This document shows, piece by piece, positions 16,701 to 21,366 of a stretch of 21,900 nucleotides of DNA. The position numbers and the translations under genes are program-made. The stretch's first letter is position 1; the number at the start of each line of letters is the position of its first letter. This DNA comes from a virus. Location of the stretch: IMG/VR virus record IMGVR_UViG_3300037189_021178, positions 1-21,900 of that record. One strand, given 5' to 3'. Under the pieces are notes generated by a model. It did no database searches. It was not told the DNA's origin and saw only the letters and a list, made by a program, of their open reading frames with translations.

Positions 16701-18356
16701 ACAATTACAGCAGTAACAACAAATACTTTTAGAGTTGCAAATACTACCACTGGAAATCCTTCATTTTCAACTGGATCAGTAAGTCTTTCAAGTCTTAAGT
16801 TATTGGCAACAGATCAAATTATCACTGCAACTGGACTTGTAACTCCACTTACAATTACAGCGATTGACGATGCAAATCCAGGTTCTGGATTTGTTACATA
16901 CACAGCAACTGGACATACCTTTTTCCCTGGAGACCTAGTTACAATTACTGGTGCATCGGTTGCTGGATTTAATGGTACGTTTGGTGTCTATGATGTTACT
17001 GCAAATACTTTTACTATTCAAAGCTCAACAACTGGAGCAACTTCAACTGCATCAGTGTTTTCACCAGTTCGTGTTGATTCAGTAGCTGCTACAAATGTAA
17101 CTATTTATTCTGATAACTTAATTAATGCAGGAGCTTTATCTAATATTAGCACAACATATGCTACATTTACGCATAGTGGTGATCGTACTTTTACTCTGGG
17201 TCAACAGTTTAACGTTTCTGGTGTAAGTGGTGGAAACTATAATAATTTTTCTACTATTGTTGCCATAGACAGCGATAATTCTTTTACTGTTGGTGCAAGT
17301 AATAATAATTTTACAAGCCCATCTGGATCTGGTGGTACTGTTAATTATGAGTCAAAAGGAAACTTTGTAATAAAAAGCATTAATCAAAGTGAAGAATTTT
17401 TAAGTATATCTCCTAGATTGGAACCAAGTAATACTTTATTGACTAGAGATACATTTTCGGTGTTTAATGATATATTTAAAATTAATTCAAGAGGCTCTGA
17501 ATTTCCTTCAGGATCCATAACAACTGACGTATCTAACTTTGCTATAGTTAATTCAAATGGTAACGGTTTATGGATTGATCCTAGTGATGTTTATGGTGTT
17601 TATCTTACACCAGCTTATAATGGTGTAAGACAGCTTGCCTCACAGCTATATTTTGATGGACCAAGTAATAGATGGCGTTTTGAGCCACCTGTTTATATGA
17701 ATAGTACTTTAAGAGTAGTTGGCACTTCAACGTTAACTGGAAATGTTGCATTTGGTGGCGGTGTTGATTTTGGAGCATTATCTATTGCTTCAGCAGGATC
17801 AGGAACAATTTCTTCAACAGGTGGAATTGCGTTATCAGCAACAAATGGTGGAGTTACTTTATCAGCAACAAATGGTGGAGTTACTTTATCAGCAACAAAT
17901 GATATAACATTATCAGCAACCGATGATGTAATATTAAATCCAATTAGTGAGTTAAAGGGAAATGTAAATGTTTATTCTAGTGCGAATCTTACTGGAAGAA
18001 CCTTACTTATTACTTCTAGTCCATATGTTATTGGAACATCTGCATCTACTAGAAGAGTTAAGCAACAAATATCAGATTTTCAGTGGGATGTGGATGCATT
18101 ACTCAACTTATCTCCAAAAGTATTTAAGTATAATAAAAGTGTTGAGGAGTTTGGAGAAAGTGCTCCGTGGGTTCATGGTCTTATTGCTGAAGAAATAGGT
18201 GATTTAGGTCTAGAAGGATTGATTCAAAGAGATGAAGAAGGAATTCCTGACTATGTAGAGTATGATAAAATTGGAGTTGCACTTATTTCTGTAGTAAAAA
18301 ATCAACAATTATTAATAGAAGACTTAGAAAATAGACTTGCAGCATTAGAATCATAA
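13707..18356 (+). CDS. Large tail fibre / tailspike with repeated beta modules and C-terminal S74 chaperone
   Basis: This 1549-residue, Ser/Thr/Asn-rich, beta-rich fibre probably trimerises and binds the host surface. Seen: three short units of the form V-x-GTI-x-A-x-SG (about nt 14160, 14985 and 15895), usual in phage tail proteins of the gpJ/Gp58 type; an FYMDASGRFSISDQLYF unit near nt 15411-15461; at least five ~60-residue modules with a GD-x-V-x-(I/V)SG ... FNGTYTIT ... TFTY signature (main copies at residues about 457-526, 872-941, 951-1028, 1039-1122 and 1147-1215); a 27-bp tandem repeat; then a C-terminal S74/intramolecular chaperone domain of about 100 residues ending in a coiled coil (LLIEDLENRLAALES). 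AGAGG at 13692-13696 precedes the ATG, which overlaps the upstream stop as TAATG. The fibre call is firm. The receptor is unknown. Confidence 0.88.
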   Translation: MAGVGKNNQSSSVRGIESSDGSIYLLSDRLASLNFNGFIPRTSTEVYASDLTVGQTIFNANPISQDDSFFITKIDAFPVVVDGVDEQKYFLYFLGDENLEEPYTYGAENEDGSFSQDHLFSSYRDDISSLSLGTDGWMITNQGNAVFSNVFVRGTIEATSGKIDGILNVGEDVNGEPLVTIGKNLFESTSFEGNSSEHSGIFLDRHNYFMGYDQIKSIPILSVVAQNSTNNVILRKAEFTLANHTLSVADKVSISGFTEDKFLELEDTFSIAEVTPNTFTVYYKKDIAGTTNPITVDLKADSFGLDDIYTITQLNLVNVVSTEDTSILHIYVAKEYIGEFEEGFPITVTSFTSPVFEQSSRYSVDSIVETPGEDDPDYLVTTSLRVTAGTYTTGLGQIDSSLKNYKFKVGNDTNSMSYNSFTGALTVTGTINADSGNFTNNITVGKQNISYSVYNKKLLGNVATLATSTFHNFVIGDEVVVSGVDATFNGTYTITGVPTLESFTYAKTASNVASTAVSPLGTVSIGEPENGNIFVGYGANQITISGTELSTTSSIFSGAGSFKDPFTPFYMDASGRFSISDQLYFESGVLTAPGIAATSIAVGTAPNRIIISPTAVYGSAGLYIENTEDFINATNGNFSLGDGRVTWDTASLTLTVDGILKGFVNDTTPITANPGNTMGFGLFSTGSVGVGLKINDNNYWFADAGNPRIRVGSANNYLSYQSSSDLLEVTGTINANAGSFGTFLIDTSGVSGTNDPALWGANGKDVISLDTTDSGLTGFPGISIDTYDRTLPNPIWQSTVALNEFGLWFQNRNTTTASYIESDISGFGIAVSLGEGAEDYPLISASYSNPIVIKSATISGVGSEFVYSVINKQLTSNIATLTTDGEHALAPGSTIVVSGVDSIFNGRYTVIDTPTLNTFTYAKTETNVVSTVVSPAGKAAASYRTTATLSFGVHTVTAVNDLNPDSNSATYTANGHTFNVGDTVIISGASIAGFNGTFTITAVTTNTFRVANTTTGNPSFSTGSVSLSSLKLLATDQIITATGLVTPLTITAIDDANPGSGFVTYTATGHTFFPGDLVTITGASVAGFNGTFGVYDVTANTFTIQSSTTGATSTASVFSPVRVDSVAATNVTIYSDNLINAGALSNISTTYATFTHSGDRTFTLGQQFNVSGVSGGNYNNFSTIVAIDSDNSFTVGASNNNFTSPSGSGGTVNYESKGNFVIKSINQSEEFLSISPRLEPSNTLLTRDTFSVFNDIFKINSRGSEFPSGSITTDVSNFAIVNSNGNGLWIDPSDVYGVYLTPAYNGVRQLASQLYFDGPSNRWRFEPPVYMNSTLRVVGTSTLTGNVAFGGGVDFGALSIASAGSGTISSTGGIALSATNGGVTLSATNGGVTLSATNDITLSATDDVILNPISELKGNVNVYSSANLTGRTLLITSSPYVIGTSASTRRVKQQISDFQWDVDALLNLSPKVFKYNKSVEEFGESAPWVHGLIAEEIGDLGLEGLIQRDEEGIPDYVEYDKIGVALISVVKNQQLLIEDLENRLAALES
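15055..15282 (+). repeat. Beta module, copy 1 of a close pair in the fibre
   Basis: The segment runs from YSVYNKKLLGNVATL through VVVSGVDATFNGTYTI to SFTYAKTASNVASTAVSPLG. It is the partner of the segment at 16306-16530, sharing both the leader (YSV-x-NK-x-L) and the tail (FTYAKT-x-x-NV-x-ST-x-VSP-x-G). This indicates an internal duplication of the whole unit. Confidence 0.8.
16306..16530 (+). repeat. Beta module, copy 2 of a close pair in the fibre
   Basis: The segment runs from YSVINKQLTSNIATL through IVVSGVDSIFNGRYTV to TFTYAKTETNVVSTVVSPAG. It matches the unit at 15055-15282 over its full length and is followed directly by two more distant modules (nt about 16557-16788 and 16820-17073). 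Confidence 0.8.
17832..17936 (+). repeat. Tandem repeat of 27 bp (two exact copies plus degenerate copies) in the fibre gene
   Basis: The unit encodes LSATNGGVT. Copies at 17832-17858 and 17859-17885 appear identical at DNA level; 17886-17909 (LSATNDIT) and 17910-17936 (LSATDDVIL) are diverged and the third is one codon shorter. Each turn would give one beta strand of a stacked or triple-helical fibre shaft just before the chaperone domain. Confidence 0.85.
18045..18353 (+). other. Intramolecular chaperone / peptidase S74 domain of the fibre
   Basis: The segment reads STRRVKQQISDFQWDVDALL, then LSPKVFKYN, VHGLIAEEIG, YVEYDKIGVALISVVKNQQ and a terminal coiled coil. That is the full order of the endosialidase-type C-terminal chaperone. 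Ser1447, Lys1452 and His1490 keep the spacings (5 and 43) that I recall for Ser911, Lys916 and His954 of the K1F endosialidase. Self-cleavage after Ser1447 would therefore release about 102 residues once the trimer has folded. The residue after the serine is Thr rather than the usual Asp. Confidence 0.87.
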
Positions 18357-18365
18357 TGCTATAAT
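18337..18365 (+). promoter_or_regulatory. Extended -10 promoter before the coiled-coil / lectin gene pair
   Basis: TGCTATAAT at 18357-18365 is a perfect extended -10 element (TG-n-TATAAT). Seventeen bases upstream is TTGCAG (18337-18342), a moderate -35 box lying inside the end of the fibre gene. Transcription would start near 18372, giving a leader of about 21 bases with AAGGAG at 18381-18386. This is the clearest promoter in the structural block. Confidence 0.7.
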
Positions 18366-18380
18366 ATACAAAGACACAAT

Positions 18381-18386
18381 AAGGAG
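18381..18386 (+). promoter_or_regulatory. Ribosome binding site AAGGAG of the coiled-coil gene
   Basis: AAGGAG with six-base spacing to the ATG at 18393 is the strongest site in the window and fits a gene that begins a new transcript rather than being coupled to the gene before it. Confidence 0.75.
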
Positions 18387-18392
18387 AAAAAT

Positions 18393-18575
18393 ATGTCACA
18401 AGATAAGACCCTAGAACTAGTTGTTCAGGAATTGCAAAATCGTATTGGTCAGATTACTAGTCAATATGAAACACAAATGGCTGTACTTAAGGCACAGGCA
18501 CAACAGGCTATTGAATCAAAAGATGAAGAAATTGCTTCTCTTCAAAATCCAGCCAAAGAGGAAAAATCTAAGTAA
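18393..18575 (+). CDS. Small coiled-coil protein, 60 aa
   Basis: The protein has 60 residues, charged and Gln/Glu/Lys-rich, with a heptad-like hydrophobic pattern over almost its whole length (LELVVQELQNRIGQITSQYE, then MAVLKAQAQQAIE). This predicts one long amphipathic coiled coil. There is no membrane helix, so it is not a holin despite its size and its place after the fibre. AAGGAG at 18381-18386 lies six bases before the ATG, the best-spaced ribosome site in the window, and a strong promoter lies just upstream. The gene overlaps the next one as TAATG. It could be a fibre-assembly helper or a minor virion protein; that role is inference from context. Confidence 0.75.
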   Translation: MSQDKTLELVVQELQNRIGQITSQYETQMAVLKAQAQQAIESKDEEIASLQNPAKEEKSK

Positions 18576-19015
18576 TGCCTGTAAGCCCACTAAGTGATGG
18601 AAATCCATTAACATATAACTGGTTAAATGATTTAGTTGTTGAGATTAATCAAACAGAAAAAGAAGTAAAGTCGGTAACTGGATCATCAAAAATTAATATG
18701 ATTGCTGCACACGCTTCTTCACCAACTTATGTTCAAATGGTAACTGGAAACGTAACAATTAATATTGCTGGTAAAGAAAGTGTAGATAAGACACTTGTTA
18801 CTTTTTCTGCACCATTTGCTTCACCAGATGTTTTAGTTATTCCAGCAATTAACTTTAAAGGTAATGCAGAAGAAGTTTATGCAACCGCTTGGGTAACAAA
18901 CATTAATGAATCAGGTTGCACCATTAGAGTAAAAAGATTTGCTCCTATTGACAATAAAAAGTCAACACCAATTACAATAAGATACCTAGCCATTGGCAAA
19001 GGAAAAAATATATAA
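18575..19015 (+). CDS. H-type-lectin-like small virion protein
   Basis: The protein has 146 residues. The N-terminal part (about 1-45: PLTYNWLNDLVVEINQTEKE) looks like a short helical attachment region. Residues about 72-141 (KTLVTFSAPFASPDVLVIPA, then ATAWVTNINESGCTIRVKRF and ITIRYLAIG) follow the strand order of the H-type lectin fold, the VTF-x-x-PF ... P-x-V ... GCT-x-RV ... I-x-Y-x-A pattern of small phage and invertebrate sugar-binding proteins. It would be a candidate host-glycan binder at the tail tip. AAAGAGGA at 18555-18562 precedes the start, which overlaps the stop of the coiled-coil gene. The pair is likely co-transcribed from the 18360 promoter. The fold call is by eye. Confidence 0.65.
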   Translation: MPVSPLSDGNPLTYNWLNDLVVEINQTEKEVKSVTGSSKINMIAAHASSPTYVQMVTGNVTINIAGKESVDKTLVTFSAPFASPDVLVIPAINFKGNAEEVYATAWVTNINESGCTIRVKRFAPIDNKKSTPITIRYLAIGKGKNI

Positions 19016-19021
19016 AGACTA

Positions 19022-19050
19022 TTGACACACCCCAGTTGCTTTGATAAACT
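19022..19050 (+). promoter_or_regulatory. Promoter of the early/replication operon
   Basis: A consensus -35 TTGACA (19022-19027) lies 17 bases before TAAACT (19045-19050), a 4-of-6 match to the -10. Transcription would start near 19057, after the hairpin, so the new transcript would not carry it. This is the only perfect TTGACA with usable spacing noticed at a gene boundary here. Confidence 0.6.
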
Positions 19051-19054
19051 GGGG
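19030..19054 (+). terminator. Perfect 8-bp hairpin after the structural genes (terminator and/or operator dyad)
   Basis: CCCCAGTT (19030-19037) pairs perfectly with AACTGGGG (19047-19054) around a 9-base loop. It lies 15 bases after the stop of the lectin-like gene. A run of six T begins only at 19063, eight bases beyond the stem, so it is not a textbook intrinsic terminator. The dyad also occupies the spacer and -10 of a predicted promoter, so an operator role is an alternative. Confidence 0.6.
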
Positions 19055-19089
19055 TAATGTCATTTTTTGGCATAAACAAAAGGATTAAA

Positions 19090-19899
19090 ATGAAAAACGA
19101 TTTAAAGTGGATGCTATCTTCTGACCAGCAATTCCCTTACCAAGATGATAAGATGATTGAATTATGGTTTACTGTTATGAGATGGTTTAAGCCAGATGTT
19201 GTAGACTACTTGGGTGATACCGATGATCAGGCTTGCTATAGCAAGTACACAGAAGGACGTTCAGCAGAGTTTTTAAAGATGCATAAAGATAATGAGGGTA
19301 ATGCAATAGTACCTCTTATGAAGCATGAAGCAAAACTAGCAAGAGATTTTTATACAAAGACACGCAATGTAGCAAGAAAAGCACAGCTATTTTCAGCACT
19401 TGGAAATCACGATATCCGTGTATTTGACTATGTAGATGCAAAACTTCCAGACTATATTGAAGTAACTACACCAGAAACATTGTGGAACTTAGATAGTCTT
19501 GGTTATGATTATATTTATTACAATGAGCCTCCTGCACACCGCTTTGGAGACATTCACGTTCATCACGGAAATGCTATCTCACAAAATGCAGGTGAATCGG
19601 TTCGTAAAGATGTAGATAACTTTGGTGTATCTTTAATTCGTGGACACTCACATCGTGCAGGTGTGTACTTTAATACCTATGAACTTAGAAACGGTGGCAA
19701 AGGTGAAACCCTAAGAGGATATGAGCTTGGTCATATGTGTGATGAAAAGTCTAAAGGTATGATGTATACAAACAACCATAACTGGCAAAAGGCATTTGCT
19801 ATTGCACACATTGAAAATGGTGTATATCCACATATTCAGCTTGTTCACGTTTCTCCTGATTATTCTTGTGTAGTAGATGGCAAGCACTTTAAGGTTTAA
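19090..19899 (+). CDS. Calcineurin-like metallophosphoesterase
   Basis: The enzyme has 269 residues and hydrolyses phosphoesters with two metal ions. The family motifs appear in order: SSDQQ (Asp12, with Gln14 where most members have His), LGDTDD (Asp43), LGNHD (Asn106, His107), HVHHGN (His158/His159) and RGHSHR (His186, His188). The long insertion between motifs II and III is helical. The substrate is unknown: nucleic acid, nucleotide or protein are all possible, and the place at the head of the replication genes favours nucleic-acid processing. The ATG at 19090 is preferred because AAAGGA at 19079-19084 lies five bases upstream. An in-frame ATG at 19057 coincides with the predicted transcription start, so an 11-residue longer leaderless form is possible. 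Confidence 0.85.
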   Translation: MKNDLKWMLSSDQQFPYQDDKMIELWFTVMRWFKPDVVDYLGDTDDQACYSKYTEGRSAEFLKMHKDNEGNAIVPLMKHEAKLARDFYTKTRNVARKAQLFSALGNHDIRVFDYVDAKLPDYIEVTTPETLWNLDSLGYDYIYYNEPPAHRFGDIHVHHGNAISQNAGESVRKDVDNFGVSLIRGHSHRAGVYFNTYELRNGGKGETLRGYELGHMCDEKSKGMMYTNNHNWQKAFAIAHIENGVYPHIQLVHVSPDYSCVVDGKHFKV

Positions 19900-19919
19900 T
19901 ACTATGCTATCATTTAACA

Positions 19920-20108
19920 ATGAAATGCAAACTATGCAAAGGTAAGGTGATGGTAGATAGGGTATTTTCCAGTTACACTCATATAGAATTATTCTGTATG
20001 ACTTGTGGAAAAAGATGGTCATTCCATCATCCAACTAACCATTCACCGTTTGTAAAATGGCTATATCAAAAAGAAAACGAACTGTCGAAGAAGACCTCCA
20101 ACAGTTAA
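19920..20108 (+). CDS. Small Cys4 zinc-ribbon protein
   Basis: The protein has 62 residues with two CxxC knuckles (Cys3/Cys6 and Cys26/Cys29) separated by about 19 residues, and ELFCMTCGKRW around the second. This is the pattern of a small zinc ribbon seen in many phage genomes as an unnamed protein. A second conserved-looking block, FVKWLYQKENE, lies near the C-terminus. Its last 52 bases overlap the start of the helix-turn-helix gene in another frame, so translation of the two is linked. No clear ribosome site precedes the ATG. It may bind DNA or a polymerase subunit, but no function can be assigned. Confidence 0.68.
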   Translation: MKCKLCKGKVMVDRVFSSYTHIELFCMTCGKRWSFHHPTNHSPFVKWLYQKENELSKKTSNS

Positions 20109-20590
20109 AGTCACCACAAAGAAGGCTATGCTTTCTTAATGATGAACTACACAAAATCATACACATTGATCGTGTAAACAATATTGTAAGAACTTATAAC
20201 TATGTTCAAGATAGGCAGATGGCTTATCTGTATACTGATTATAAGAAACTTAGAACACCTGCTTATTCGATCAGACTTGTTGGAAAGTTATTAAGTCGTA
20301 GTCCAGACTCAATACGAAAAGCAATAAATCGTGGTGATGTTAAAAAGCCATACCTTATGGATCAATACGTTCACGGTGTATACTATTTCTGTGAGACAGA
20401 TATATATAACTTAAGAGACTTCTATGCAAGTTGGCATACAGGAAGACCTAGAAAAGATGGATACATCACACCAAGATATGATGTGCCAACTAAGAAAGAA
20501 TTAGATGCACTTCTAGGTAAGTCAGAAATGCTATATATCAAAAATAAAAATGGGGAGTTTATTCCTGTTTGGAAAGCAGAGGACTTTTAA
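20057..20590 (+). CDS. Helix-turn-helix DNA-binding protein
   Basis: The protein has 177 residues. Residues about 70-99 (YSIRLVGKLLSRSPDSIRKA, then INRGDVKKP) form a MerR/excisionase-like helix-turn-helix: a small hydrophobic first helix, the S-R-S-P turn and a recognition helix. The N-terminus is basic (KRKR at 5-8), and residues 129-135 read GRPRKDG, an AT-hook-like segment suited to minor-groove contact. It is probably a regulator of early genes or a replication-origin binder; the sequence does not separate these. The start lies inside the zinc-ribbon gene. The basic N-terminus favours this ATG even though the ribosome site is weak. Its stop overlaps the next start as TAATG. Confidence 0.75.
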   Translation: MAISKRKRTVEEDLQQLKSPQRRLCFLNDELHKIIHIDRVNNIVRTYNYVQDRQMAYLYTDYKKLRTPAYSIRLVGKLLSRSPDSIRKAINRGDVKKPYLMDQYVHGVYYFCETDIYNLRDFYASWHTGRPRKDGYITPRYDVPTKKELDALLGKSEMLYIKNKNGEFIPVWKAEDF

Positions 20591-20838
20591 TGGCAAAAGG
20601 TAGACATTCTTCTAAGAATAAGCCACCAGAAGAAAAAGCATTTACAAACCTGCAAGAAGATGCTATCATTTACTCTATGGTATGTTTAGAGGAAGCGTTT
20701 ATTATAGCTAGAAAACGCAAAGATGTTAAGTCGTTAATTGACCTTGCTGATAAATGGTATGGTATTTCACAGGCTTTAGAAATAGTTGATGAAAGAAAAC
20801 CAGTAATTGGTTTTGGTGCAGGAGTAGATAATGAGTAA
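20590..20838 (+). CDS. Small protein of unknown function, 82 aa
   Basis: The 82 residues are mainly helical. The N-terminus is basic (MAKGRHSSKNK) and is followed by an amphipathic helical stretch (YSMVCLEEAFIIARKRKDVK, then SLIDLADKWYGISQALEIVD). I do not recognise the family. The ATG at 20590 is used, not the in-frame TTG at 20569, because it overlaps the upstream stop as TAATG and AGAGGA (about 20577-20582) lies seven bases before it. It overlaps the next gene by eight bases. Its place between a DNA-binding protein and helicase genes suggests a replication or regulatory accessory. Confidence 0.65.
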   Translation: MAKGRHSSKNKPPEEKAFTNLQEDAIIYSMVCLEEAFIIARKRKDVKSLIDLADKWYGISQALEIVDERKPVIGFGAGVDNE

Positions 20839-21034
20839 TACGGTTGTTAAGGTAAACCTTAAGTTTGTAAGAAACTTGGGTAACTATGAAAGTATGCACG
20901 TTGAACTTGGTGTAGAAGATTGGGTAAGAGACACCGATGCTAATACTGATGCTGCAATGAATAGAGTCTTTAACTTTGTAGAAAGCAAACTTATTGAAAA
21001 GGTTAATGCGTTAGAAAAGGATCTAAAGCAGTGA
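20831..21034 (+). CDS. Small conserved-type early phage protein, 67 aa
   Basis: The protein has 67 residues: a beta-prone N-terminus (VVKVNLKFVRNLGNYESMHV) followed by an acidic segment and a C-terminal helix (AMNRVFNFVESKLIEKVNAL). Proteins with the same 'RNLGNYES' opening and a V-x-x-FVE-x-KL helix are, from general memory, common unnamed proteins near the replication genes of phages of Gram-positive bacteria. The start overlaps the previous stop by eight bases, and its own stop overlaps the following GTG start as GTGA. No function can be given. Confidence 0.65.
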   Translation: MSNTVVKVNLKFVRNLGNYESMHVELGVEDWVRDTDANTDAAMNRVFNFVESKLIEKVNALEKDLKQ

Positions 21035-21366
21035 CAAAGAGTGAGGCAAACCTAGCTTTTGCATTACTCACATATTATGCAAAGAAGTTTGAAGATAGAT
21101 ATGGCAAGAAGCCAAATATAAACAAGTATAAAGAAAAGTGGGCTGCCTCATCTATTCTAGAAGACTTTGACTTTGATAATGCTAAGTTAATTATTGATTA
21201 TTACTTTACCTTATCTAAAGAAGGACACCCACTTTCGTGGCTATTTAATAACTTTGAGAAGTTAAAAGAATCGGTTGATTCAAATGAGCAGGATAGAATA
21301 CTAAGGGCTGAACGTAGAGCACAAACAATGAAGTTGAGAGAAGAGTGGTTAAATGGGAATGCGTGA
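21031..21366 (+). CDS. Small helical protein before the helicase; possible helicase-loader-like protein
   Basis: The protein has 111 residues, almost entirely helical (TKSEANLAFALLTYYAKKFE; AKLIIDYYFTLSKEGHPLSW) with a basic, Arg-rich C-terminal helix (RILRAERRAQTMKLREEW). It starts with GTG at 21031 in a GTGA overlap with the previous stop; AAGGA at about 21016-21020 precedes it. Phage helicase loaders are often small helical proteins placed directly before the DnaB-type helicase, so this is a candidate by size and position. I see no motif that proves it. It overlaps the helicase gene by 14 bases. Confidence 0.6.
   Translation: MTKSEANLAFALLTYYAKKFEDRYGKKPNINKYKEKWAASSILEDFDFDNAKLIIDYYFTLSKEGHPLSWLFNNFEKLKESVDSNEQDRILRAERRAQTMKLREEWLNGNA

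Noticed and set aside
17832-17936. Tandem repeats as a CRISPR array or iteron origin
   Set aside because: There are no spacers, the unit is in frame with and encodes fibre residues, and the copies decay codon by codon.
18393-18575. Small gene after the fibre as a holin
   Set aside because: It has no membrane helix; the whole protein is charged coiled coil.
19900-19919. TATGCT/TATCAT as a promoter before the zinc-ribbon gene
   Set aside because: No -35 box at a suitable distance was seen; such AT-rich hexamers are common in this genome.
19711-20034. Minus-strand open frame, 107 codons, across the 19899-19920 gap
   Set aside because: It spans two confidently coding + strand genes, with no ribosome site and no recognisable motif.
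20569-20589. TTG start 21 bases earlier for the 82-residue protein
   Set aside because: The ATG at 20590 has the ribosome site and the TAATG overlap; the TTG has neither.
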